Origin: Planctomycetota bacterium
Lineage (GTDB): Bacteria > Planctomycetota > J058
DNA length: 64,000 nt
Direction: 5' to 3'
NCBI GenBank assembly: GCA_019636275.1
Contig: JAHBXY010000004.1
Location: 51,544 to 115,543, forward strand
In this document: positions 56,997-64,000 of the stretch, piece after piece
How positions within the stretch are numbered: position 1 is the first letter of the stretch
How the letters are laid out: each line of letters begins with the position of its first letter
Notes under the pieces: model-generated
Seen by the model: only the letters and a program-made list of their open reading frames with translations
Told to the model about the DNA's origin: nothing
Database searches by the model: none
Program-made: the position numbers and the translations under genes

Positions 56997-58172
56997 ATGG
57001 CGTTCGACGCGCATCTGGGAGCCGGCGCGGCCCGCGCCGTGGCCCCGCCCCCGCCGGCGGCGCCCGCGCGGGTCCTCGACGTGGCGATCGCCGGCACGCG
57101 CGGGGTCCCCGCCTCCTACGGCGGGTTCGAGACGTTCGCCGAGGAGCTGGGCCGTCGCCTGGCCGCCCGCGGGCACCGGGTCACCGTCTACGGGCGCGTG
57201 CCCTACGTGGGCGCGGCGCGGCGCGTCCACGACGGGGTCCACGTCGTCCCGGTCGCCTCACCGCGGGGCAAGCACCTCGAGACGCCGCTGCACACGCTGC
57301 TCACCGCCCGCGTCGCCGCCCGTGCGGGCCACGACGTCGTCGTCCTGTGCAACGCCGCCAACGCGTTCGCCGTGCCGCTCCTGCGCCGCGGCGGGGCCAA
57401 GGTGGTCGTCAACGTCGACGGGCTCGACCGGCTGCGCCGCAAGTGGGGCCCGCTGGGGCGCCTGTGGTACGAGGTCGGCGAGCGGCTGGCCCTGCTCCTG
57501 CCCGACCGCGCCCTGGCCGACGCCGAGGTGATCGCGCAGGCCTACGCGCGGCGCCACGGGCGCGCCTTGCCGGTGATCCCCTACGGCGGCGACCGGGCCG
57601 GCCCGCGTGACGTCGACGCGGCCGACCTCGCTCCGTTCGGGCTCGAGGCGGGGCGCTACGTGCTGGCGGTCGGCCGGCTCGAGCCGGAGAACAACGCCCT
57701 GCTCCTGGCCGAGGCGTGGACGGCCGCGGGCGTCACGACGCCGCTGGCGATCGTGGGCGACGCGCCCTACGCCGACGGCTTCAAGCGGCGGCTGCGCGCC
57801 GCCGCCGGCCCCCACGTGCGCCTGCTCGGCGGCGTCTACGGCCGGCCCTACCTCTCGCTCCAGGCGCACGCGGCCTGCTACGTCGCCGCGGGCGAGGTCG
57901 GCGGCACGCACCCGGCGCTGCTCGAGGCCATGGCGCTCGGCGGGGCGGTCGTCGCCAACGACGTCCCCGAGCACCGCGAGGTCCTGGGCGACGCCGGGCT
58001 CTACTACACGTCGGGCGCCACGTTCGTGGCCGCCGCCCGGCGGCTCCTCGACGACGCCGCGCTGGCGGCCGCCCTGCGCGCTCGCGCCCGCGCGCGGGTC
58101 GAGGCGCGCTATCGCTGGGACGCCGTGACGGACGCCTACGAGGCCCTGTTCCTGGAGCTCGTCGGCTCGTAG
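56997..58172 (+). CDS. Glycosyltransferase, GT4-like
   Basis: A 391-residue GT-B retaining glycosyltransferase. The N-terminal domain has IAGTRGVPASYGGFETFAEELG, the signature of the DUF1972/rhamnosyltransferase-type acceptor domain. The C-terminal domain holds VLAVGRLEPENN and the EVGGTHPALLEAMALGGAVV motif (the E-x7-E region that binds the nucleotide sugar). It probably adds a sugar to an exopolysaccharide or glycolipid. The ATG at 56997 follows a GGAGGGG region. It is the first gene after the tRNA and is followed 10 bp later by a zinc-ribbon membrane-protein gene. Confidence 0.92.
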   Translation: MAFDAHLGAGAARAVAPPPPAAPARVLDVAIAGTRGVPASYGGFETFAEELGRRLAARGHRVTVYGRVPYVGAARRVHDGVHVVPVASPRGKHLETPLHTLLTARVAARAGHDVVVLCNAANAFAVPLLRRGGAKVVVNVDGLDRLRRKWGPLGRLWYEVGERLALLLPDRALADAEVIAQAYARRHGRALPVIPYGGDRAGPRDVDAADLAPFGLEAGRYVLAVGRLEPENNALLLAEAWTAAGVTTPLAIVGDAPYADGFKRRLRAAAGPHVRLLGGVYGRPYLSLQAHAACYVAAGEVGGTHPALLEAMALGGAVVANDVPEHREVLGDAGLYYTSGATFVAAARRLLDDAALAAALRARARARVEARYRWDAVTDAYEALFLELVGS

Positions 58173-58182
58173 AAGGGACCGC

Positions 58183-59337
58183 GTGAGCCAACCCCTCCTC
58201 GTCTCCTGCCCGGGGTGCGACACCCAGTACGACGTGAGCCGCCGCGCGCCCGGCAAGCGCATGCGCTGCCCGCGCTGCCGCGGCGTCGTCGTCGTGCCCG
58301 AGCGCCAGCCCGATGCGCCGCCCGCCCAGCTGCAGGTCACGGCCAGCAGCCGCCTGCGCCGCGCCCGCGGCCCGGCCTGCGCGGCGCACCCGCGGCGCAC
58401 GGCCGAGGGGCGCTGCGCCGGCTGCGGCGCGCACGCCTGCCAGGCCTGCTGGGCGCCCGCGCCCGTCGACCACTTCTGCGCCCGCTGCGCCGCGGAGCGC
58501 CAGCTCGGCGGCGCGCTGCCGATCGACTTCGGCCTCCTGGCCACCCCGCGGCTGGCGACGGCGGCCATGCTCGCCAGCCTGGGCCGCCTCGTCGGCTGGA
58601 CCGCGTTCTCGGTCCTGGCGACCTTCACGGTCTTCGCCCTGCCGATCGTCCTCTCCTTCTTCGCGTTCAAGCTCACGTACGAGGGCGAGCCCACGTGGCT
58701 CACCGACCTGCTCGCGGCCACCTTCTTCGCCTCGAGCGCGGGCATGGTCCTCACCCACTTCCTCTTCCTCGTGCCCTCCGGCTGCGCCGTGTTCCTCGAC
58801 CACGCGATCCGCGGCCGGCGCCCGCCCCTGGGGGCCGCCTTCCGCGAGGCCTGGTGGCGCTTCCTCGGCAGCGTCCCGCGGCTGTTCGGCGTGCTCGTCG
58901 TCGTGGCGCTGCTCTTCCTCCCCTACGCGGTCCTTGTCCTCGGCGCCGCGTGGGTGATCAACCTCGGCGCGGGTCCGATGCCGGCCACCCTCCTGGCGCT
59001 GGCCGGGCTCTCGCTCGGGCTCCTGCCGATCTTCACGGTGCTGGGGCTGGCGGTGCCGGTCGTCGTGCTCGAGGAGCGCTCCGCCCACGCGGCGCTGGCG
59101 CGCGCCTGGGAGCTGGTGCGCGGACACCTCCTGACCTTCGGGCTGCTCGTCGTCGCCTACTTCGTGGTCGTGGCGGTGGTCGGCGGCGTCCTCGGCCTGC
59201 TCGGCGCCCTCACCGGCCTGCAGGTGCCGCTGGGCGTCCTGTCGCAGCTCATCGACGTGCTGCTCTGGCCGTCGCTCCTCGTCGCGGCGTACCACGGGCT
59301 GTCCGCCGAGCAGGCCGGGGTCCCGGGCCGCCACTGA
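58183..59337 (+). CDS. Zinc-ribbon and B-box-like membrane protein
   Basis: A 384-residue protein. The N-terminal zinc ribbon is CPGCDTQYDVSRRAPGKRMRCPRC-like, an MJ0042-type module. A second Cys/His cluster (CAAHPRRTAEGRCAGCG, CQACW, CARC, about 66-106) resembles a B-box. Five to six TM segments fill residues 140-370, with a RAWELVRGHLLTFG-type segment like that in the gene at 30811. Such proteins occur in many Myxococcota and Planctomycetota genomes with unknown function. The GTG start at 58183 overlaps nothing; the preceding gene ends 10 bp upstream, so the two may be co-transcribed. Confidence 0.82.
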   Translation: MSQPLLVSCPGCDTQYDVSRRAPGKRMRCPRCRGVVVVPERQPDAPPAQLQVTASSRLRRARGPACAAHPRRTAEGRCAGCGAHACQACWAPAPVDHFCARCAAERQLGGALPIDFGLLATPRLATAAMLASLGRLVGWTAFSVLATFTVFALPIVLSFFAFKLTYEGEPTWLTDLLAATFFASSAGMVLTHFLFLVPSGCAVFLDHAIRGRRPPLGAAFREAWWRFLGSVPRLFGVLVVVALLFLPYAVLVLGAAWVINLGAGPMPATLLALAGLSLGLLPIFTVLGLAVPVVVLEERSAHAALARAWELVRGHLLTFGLLVVAYFVVVAVVGGVLGLLGALTGLQVPLGVLSQLIDVLLWPSLLVAAYHGLSAEQAGVPGRH

Positions 59338-59358
59338 TCCCCGTCCGTCGAGCCCCGA

Positions 59359-59781
59359 TCAGGACAGGGCCTGGCGGACGGCGCGGATCAGCCCCAGGAG
59401 GCCGTCCTCGTCGAGGTCCGGCGCGCCGCGCAGGTAGGCGGTGACGATCGCCCCGGTGGCGCCGATCGCAGCGCCCCCGTCCTCGTTCGAGGAGCGCGGG
59501 CTCGCCCCCTGGGCGAGCCGCGCCACCCCCGGGGTCTTCATCAGCTCGGCCAGCCGCTCCTGGTGGTGGTGCGACGGCACGGCGTGGCCGACCTCCCAGT
59601 TCTGGATCGAGGTGGCGCTGACGCTCAGGAGCGCCGCCAGGCGAGCGCGCGAGAGCCGCTGCTGCTCGCGCCAGGTGCGGAACTCGAGGGGATCGACCAG
59701 CTCCCACTTGCCGGGCTTGCGCCCCCCCCGCCGGCCGGGCGGACGGGCCGCCTCGCCGCGACGACGACCTCTCTTCGCCAC
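59359..59781 (-). CDS. XRE-type HTH transcription regulator
   Basis: A 140-residue DNA-binding protein. A basic N-tail (KRGRRRGEAARPPGRRGGRKPGK) precedes an XRE/Cro-like helix-turn-helix at about 30-80 (FRTWREQQRLSRARLAALLSVSATSIQNWEVGHAVPSHHHQERL), with the recognition helix SATSIQNWEVG. The C-terminal ~50 residues are helical. The GTG start is at 59779-59781 with GGGAGG before it. Just upstream lies CAGGCCTG (59835-59842), a perfect 8-bp palindrome inside a larger TGCA-flanked one, a candidate autoregulatory operator. The neighbour to the right is divergent. Confidence 0.88.
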   Translation of the reverse strand: MAKRGRRRGEAARPPGRRGGRKPGKWELVDPLEFRTWREQQRLSRARLAALLSVSATSIQNWEVGHAVPSHHHQERLAELMKTPGVARLAQGASPRSSNEDGGAAIGATGAIVTAYLRGAPDLDEDGLLGLIRAVRQALS

Positions 59782-59992
59782 GTCGCCTCCCTCGTGCTGG
59801 TAGGTAGCCTATCAAACGCTGCCACCGTTTTGCACAGGCCTGCATCATGTGTGTCTTCTTATGCGAAACGCGCCGTGGGCGCCGCGGTCCCGGGCCGCCT
59901 GCCTGCGGGACGAGGGTGTCCCCGCGTCGCTCCCGGGGCCCGCGGACGCGAGGACGGCACCGGCTTTGCCCCCGGACTGGACGGAGGCCGCC

Positions 59993-60535
59993 GTGCACGA
60001 CGACGAGACCACCCGTGTCCCCTCGCTCCTGGCCGTGGGCCTCGGCGAGGTCGCCGGGCTCGTGTTCGTGGTCGGCCAGTGCGTCGTCCTGGGCCCGGTG
60101 CTCGTCACCCGCCTGAACGCGAGCATCCTCCTGGGCGATTACGGCATCTCGCCCGACCTGAACCTCTGGGGCGCGGCGACCATGGGGGCGCTGGCGCACG
60201 TCGTCCTCGCGGGCCTGTTCGGCGGGCTCTTCGCGGCGCTCCATCGGTCGATGGTCCCCAGGGCCCGGCTGCGGCTCGACGTGCAGGCGGCCACCGGCGC
60301 CGTCTACGGCCTGGCGCTGTGGTTCGTGAACGTGCAGCTCGTCGGCCGCGCGGGCTACGAGTGGTTCCTCGAGCTGCCGCAGGCCCTCATGGCCGCGCTG
60401 CACGCGCTGACCTTCGGCCTACCGCTCGGCCTGTTCTTCGCGTTCGCCGCCCGGGGCCGCGCCCGGCGGCTCGCCGAGCGGCGCGCCCCGGCGGCGCCGC
60501 GTCCCGCTACGCCCACCCTCAGCGGCCGCCGCTGA
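59993..60535 (+). CDS. Small four-helix membrane protein
   Basis: A 180-residue integral membrane protein with about four TM segments: LAVGLGEVAGLVFVVGQCVVLGPVL, LNLWGAATMGALAHVVLAGLFGGLFAAL, AATGAVYGLALWFVNVQLVG and LMAALHALTFGLPLGLFFAFAA. No signature motif was recognised. The GTG start at 59993 was chosen for GGAGG at 59983-59987; an ATG at 59849 would add 48 implausible residues. The methyltransferase gene begins 34 bp after its end in the same direction, and the divergent XRE gene is upstream. Confidence 0.75.
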   Translation: MHDDETTRVPSLLAVGLGEVAGLVFVVGQCVVLGPVLVTRLNASILLGDYGISPDLNLWGAATMGALAHVVLAGLFGGLFAALHRSMVPRARLRLDVQAATGAVYGLALWFVNVQLVGRAGYEWFLELPQALMAALHALTFGLPLGLFFAFAARGRARRLAERRAPAAPRPATPTLSGRR

Positions 60536-60569
60536 CGTGACTGTCGCCGCCCCCGGGTAGGCTCCGGGC

Positions 60570-62531
60570 GTGACCTGCGCCGCTCCTCGCCTGGATCCCC
60601 TGCCCGCGGTCCGCGCCGCCCTCGACCGGCCGCCCGCGCGCGCGGCCGCGGCGCTGGCGCTCGAGGGGCTGCCTGCCGCCGCCCGCGTCGCCCTGGCGGC
60701 GGCGGACGGCGTCGCGGCCCTCCTCGACCACGCGGCCGAGGCGCTGCTCGTCGAGGCGCGGGCCGCCCGCGCCGGCGCCGTCGTCGCGCATCCACCCGAC
60801 GACCCGCTCGAGCGCCTCCTGGCCGCCGCCCCGCGCGAGGCGGCGCGCGCCCGGGCGCTCGCGGCGTCGGCCGCCGACGCGCCGCTCGACCCGGCCGATC
60901 CGTTCCCGCGGACGTTCCCGGCCGCGCCGGTGAAGCGCCGCGGCGCGGTCGACACCGAGGCGGCGCTCGTCGACCTCGTGCTCGACCTCGCCGGGTGGGA
61001 CGCCCGTCGCGGGGGGGACGCGCTCCTCGAGCCCGCGGCGGGGCGCGGCGCCTTCCTCGCCCGGGCCTGGACCCGCGCCGTCGAGGCCGGGGCGCGCCCC
61101 GCCGACCTGGCCCGGCGCCTCGTCGGCGTCGAGGTGCATCCGTTCGCCTGTCGGGCGGCGCGCCTGCGCCTGGCGCTGGCTGCGGCCCGCGCCGGGCGCC
61201 CCGGCGCGCCGCTGCCGGTCGTGCACCTCGGCGACGCCCTCGACGACGACGCGCGCTGGGCGGCCGGCGCGTTCGACCTCGTGGTCGGCAACCCGCCCTA
61301 CGTGCGCGGGGAGCGGCTCCCGGCGGCGCGCCGGGCCGACCTGCGCGCGCGCTGGCCCGACCTCGGCGCCGGCAACGTCGACCTCGCCGCCTACTTCGTC
61401 CGCCGCGCGCTCGACTGGCTGCGGCCCGGCGGCCGGCTGGCCTTCGTGCTCACGCAGGGCGTGTGCGACGCGCGGGCGGCCGAGGGCCTGCGCGCGCGCC
61501 TGGCGGAGGTCACGCTCGAGCGCCTGGTCGGCTTCGAGTGGGCGCCGCCGCAGTTCCACGACGCGGCGGTGATCCCCTGCGTCCTCGTCGCCCGGCGCGC
61601 CCCGCCGCCCCCCGACCACGCGGTCGCGCTCGGCGCCGCGCGCGGCGCGCCCCTGGCGGTCGAGTGGTGCCGGGTCCCCGGGCGCGAGTGGCTGGCGCTC
61701 GGGCGCGGCCGCTGGCCGGTCGAGGTCCGCGCGGGCGACCTCGACCTCCTGCGCGCGCTCGAGCGCGCGCCCCGCCCGCTCGTCGCGGGCTACGGCCTGG
61801 CGATCCGCACCGGCAAGGCCCCGGCCGGCGCCCTGATCGCCGAGCGCGGGTCGGCCGCGGCCGGCGCGTTCGTCCGCCCGCGTCCGCTCCTCGACGGGCG
61901 CGAGGTGCGCGCCTGGACGATCGACTGGGCGGGGCGCGTGATCGATTACCGGCCCGAGGCCATGTCGGACCCCAAGACCGAGGCCTTCTTCGCCGGGCCG
62001 AAGGTGGTCCTGGCGCGGATCGCCCTGACCACGCAGGCCGCGGTGGATGACGGCGAGGACGGGCCCTTCTTCGTCCGCAACACGGTCATGGTGGTGCGCG
62101 CGCCGGGCACGACCCTCGAGGCCGAGCCGCACGCGCTGTGCGCCGTCCTGAACTCGCTGCCGGTGCGCGCGTACGCCTTCCTGCTCCTGCGCGCCGGGGC
62201 GCTGGCAGGCTCGCACCGGGCGACCTTCTACTCGGGGGTGATCAACGCCCTGCCGGTCCCGGCGCTCTCGCCCGCGGACGCGGCCGCCCTGGCAGCCCTC
62301 GGGCGCGCGGCCCGCGACCGGGCGCGGGCGGGCGACGCCGCGGGGCTCGCGGCCGCCGAGGCGGCCGTCGACGCGACCGTCGCGCGCGGGTTCGGCCTCG
62401 ACGAGGCCGCCCTCGACGCGCTGCGCGCCCGCGCGGCGGCCGACCCGCTGGCGGCGGTCCTGCGCCCGCCGCGGGGACGGACGCGGCGGATCGCGGTGCG
62501 TGACTGGGCGGCGGGGGCGAGGTACAGGTAG
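60570..62531 (+). CDS. N6-adenine DNA methyltransferase (TaqI/Eco57I-like)
   Basis: A 653-residue DNA methyltransferase. Motif I (SAM) is LLEPAAGRGAFLARAW (152-167), motif IV is NPPYVRGERL (241-250), the NPPY signature of N6-adenine enzymes. The N-terminal 120 residues are helical; the C-terminal ~330 residues contain a TaqI-like target-recognition domain (VNPDYxx-type FFVRNTVMVVRAPG, HRATFYSGVINALPVPAL). No endonuclease domain or neighbouring restriction gene is visible, so it is a solitary methylase or part of a system outside the window. The GTG start at 60570 lies 34 bp after the preceding gene. Confidence 0.9.
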   Translation: MTCAAPRLDPLPAVRAALDRPPARAAAALALEGLPAAARVALAAADGVAALLDHAAEALLVEARAARAGAVVAHPPDDPLERLLAAAPREAARARALAASAADAPLDPADPFPRTFPAAPVKRRGAVDTEAALVDLVLDLAGWDARRGGDALLEPAAGRGAFLARAWTRAVEAGARPADLARRLVGVEVHPFACRAARLRLALAAARAGRPGAPLPVVHLGDALDDDARWAAGAFDLVVGNPPYVRGERLPAARRADLRARWPDLGAGNVDLAAYFVRRALDWLRPGGRLAFVLTQGVCDARAAEGLRARLAEVTLERLVGFEWAPPQFHDAAVIPCVLVARRAPPPPDHAVALGAARGAPLAVEWCRVPGREWLALGRGRWPVEVRAGDLDLLRALERAPRPLVAGYGLAIRTGKAPAGALIAERGSAAAGAFVRPRPLLDGREVRAWTIDWAGRVIDYRPEAMSDPKTEAFFAGPKVVLARIALTTQAAVDDGEDGPFFVRNTVMVVRAPGTTLEAEPHALCAVLNSLPVRAYAFLLLRAGALAGSHRATFYSGVINALPVPALSPADAAALAALGRAARDRARAGDAAGLAAAEAAVDATVARGFGLDEAALDALRARAAADPLAAVLRPPRGRTRRIAVRDWAAGARYR

Positions 62532-62539
62532 TCGCGAGC

Positions 62540-64000
62540 TCAGCGTTCGGTCAGGCCTCGCGCGCGCGCGACGACCCGCTCGACCAGCAGGTCGAGGTTG
62601 CCCGGGCGCCGGCCGGTGCGCCGGGCGGCGGCGAGGGCCTCGTCCGCCTGGGCGACGCGCCCCTGCGCCGCGAGGACCACGGCGCGGGCGTACGCCTGCT
62701 CGGCCGTCGTGGCCGGCGGAAGGGCGACCTCGTCCAGGTCGAGGCGGGGCGCGCCCTGGAGGCCCAGGTCCGCCGCTTGCCCGAGCGTCATCGCCAGCGG
62801 CGCGCGCGCCTCCGGGGTGGTGGCCAGGTCGAGCGCGGTGAGGGCCAGGCGCATGGCCCGCGACAGGTCGGCGGTGGCCACGGCCCCGCGCGTGACCGCG
62901 GCGTTGAACTGCCGGAGCGTGAAGGCCGTGGCGGCCGCCGCCCGCACTTGCGACTCGGCGGCCGAGGCGCGCGCCAGCGCGTCGGCGAGGAGGCGCTCCG
63001 GATCGTCGTCGCCGCCGGACGCGAACCGCACCGACGCGAGCACGAGGGTGCGCTCGGGCGTCGCACCGGGGAGCGCGGCCAGCCTGTCCACCACCGGGGC
63101 GAGCGGCGCGTGGCCGGAGCCGACGTGTTCGAGCAGCGCCTCCGCCGCGCGTGCGCGCGCCCCGTCGTCGGGCGGGAGGTCCTGACCGGCGAGGAACGCC
63201 TCGACGAGGAGGTCGGTCGCCCCACGGAGCCTCGCGTCGTCCGCCTCCAGGACCACCTCGCTGAGCGCCTTGCGCTGCAGCCGTGCGAGGTCGACGGCGG
63301 CCGCGACGATCAGCCGCGCGCGCCAGCGGGGCTGGGCGTCGGCCTCGGAAGCCGCGCGCGCGAGCTCGAGCGCCTGCGCGAGCGACCGGATGCGCTCGTC
63401 GGACTCGCCGGACGCGCCCGTCGCGAGGAGGGTCGCGGCCAGGAGCGGTTGGTCGGCGCCCACCTCCTGGCCGATTCCGACACGAAGGCGGGGGTCGTTC
63501 ACCTCGGCCAGGAGCGTCAGACCTCCGCGGAGGACGGCCGGGAGCCGGCGCTCGCGCGCGAGCGGGCCGAGCGTTCGCCAGCCCGACCGCCCGTAGGGCG
63601 AGTCGACGACCCCGTGGAGCACCTCGACGCGGTCCAGGGCCAGCGCGCAGAGCGGTGAGAGCACGAGGGCGATCCGGCTCGCGTGCGGCGAGCGCGCCAC
63701 CTGCTCGAGCGCGGCGCCCAGCCCCTGCGGCGCCGCCGGGATGTCGAGGGGCAGGGTCACCTCCGAGGCGACGAGCCACTCGACGAGCGCGTCGGTCTCG
63801 GCGACGAGCGCCGCCAGGGCGGCGTCCGCGGGCTCCCCCGCCGCGAGGCGGGCGCGCGCCGCCGCCCGGTCGCCTCGCGCCAGGAGGGCGACGCCCGCGA
63901 GGGTCGCCAGGGGGCGGCAGCCCGGCCGCGCGTCGGCCGCGCGCGCGAGGTCCTCCGCCGGCTCGTCGTTCCCGAGCCGCAGCGCCTCGCGGGCCGCGCG
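62540..64000 (-). CDS. Large helical-repeat protein, 5' part truncated
   Basis: The gene is read leftward and its beginning lies beyond the right edge; at least 486 residues are present. The open frame continues from the edge (ARAADARPGCRPLATLAG, ARARLAAGEPADAALAALV, TDALVEWLVASEVTLPLD) through to the stop at 62540. It is Ala/Leu-rich and helical, with TPR-like pairs (AARAEALRLGNDEPAEDL-type, AALARGDRAAARARLAA, AQGRVAQADEALAAARRTGRRPG). No membrane segment or catalytic motif is seen in the visible part. A shorter GTG-initiated reading at 63760 would drop the upstream repeats and is unlikely to be the true start. Confidence 0.75.
   Translation of the reverse strand, partial: RAAREALRLGNDEPAEDLARAADARPGCRPLATLAGVALLARGDRAAARARLAAGEPADAALAALVAETDALVEWLVASEVTLPLDIPAAPQGLGAALEQVARSPHASRIALVLSPLCALALDRVEVLHGVVDSPYGRSGWRTLGPLARERRLPAVLRGGLTLLAEVNDPRLRVGIGQEVGADQPLLAATLLATGASGESDERIRSLAQALELARAASEADAQPRWRARLIVAAAVDLARLQRKALSEVVLEADDARLRGATDLLVEAFLAGQDLPPDDGARARAAEALLEHVGSGHAPLAPVVDRLAALPGATPERTLVLASVRFASGGDDDPERLLADALARASAAESQVRAAAATAFTLRQFNAAVTRGAVATADLSRAMRLALTALDLATTPEARAPLAMTLGQAADLGLQGAPRLDLDEVALPPATTAEQAYARAVVLAAQGRVAQADEALAAARRTGRRPGNLDLLVERVVARARGLTER

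Noticed and set aside
62540..63760. Treating the GTG at 63760 as the start of the right-edge gene
   Set aside because: The open frame with the same repeat character continues uninterrupted to the window edge, so the true start is outside.

Overview
This is a very GC-rich bacterial chromosome segment (roughly three quarters G+C, estimated by eye) with dense coding, many 1-4 bp start/stop overlaps and frequent GTG starts. The mix of HtrA-like proteases with several PDZ domains, zinc-ribbon membrane proteins, FHA-type modules, a TreS-maltokinase fusion, a MetRS with a KFSTS loop and a tRNA without an encoded CCA fits a Planctomycetota- or Myxococcota-like lineage. No rRNA or other marker settles the phylum, so that assignment is an inference. 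There is no prophage, CRISPR array or intact insertion sequence.

Layout. 0-4.7 kb: the 5' end of panC, a broken Clp-N-domain gene, then a tightly overlapping run of rarA, a cREC receiver, an unknown protein and an SDR oxidoreductase. 4.7-10.5 kb: a Na+/H+ antiporter converging on a minus-strand unit of an active HtrA-type protease with several PDZ domains, a catalytically dead trypsin-fold partner and a beta-propeller protein. 10.8-14.8 kb: a lipoprotein, a secreted protein with an Arg-rich repeat tail, and a DUF488 protein. 14.8-20.5 kb: a three-subunit molybdenum hydroxylase (large, 2Fe-2S, FAD) running without a gap into two paralogous FHA-like membrane proteins. 20.5-24.1 kb: a secreted propeller, small membrane proteins and a methyltransferase. 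24.5-29.9 kb: the GlgE pathway core, GlgE plus a TreS-maltokinase fusion, linking trehalose, maltose-1-phosphate and alpha-glucan. 30-33 kb: membrane and zinc-finger proteins and an ADP-ribosylglycohydrolase. 33-43 kb: secreted or membrane proteins, a double trypsin-like protease, an endonuclease/exonuclease/phosphatase enzyme and a rhomboid protease, interrupted by a tandem ~190 bp repeat array and an IS21-type remnant.

43-64 kb: a CheA-type kinase next to a decayed duplicate of its own 3' end and a 13-bp minisatellite, a DUF420-like protein, dxs (isoprenoid entry), a HEAT-repeat protein, glucokinase, an M20 peptidase, a secreted SH3 protein, metG, an outer-membrane barrel, an FHA protein, tRNA-Glu, a glycosyltransferase, a zinc-ribbon membrane protein, an XRE-type regulator, a solitary N6-adenine DNA methyltransferase and a truncated repeat-rich protein at the right edge.

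Most distinctive non-coding signal: a dispersed repeat family lying just 3' of genes. There are four tandem copies after the 37.9-39.5 kb protease gene, one divergent copy after dxs and a possible weaker copy after treS-mak, all in the same orientation relative to the preceding gene.
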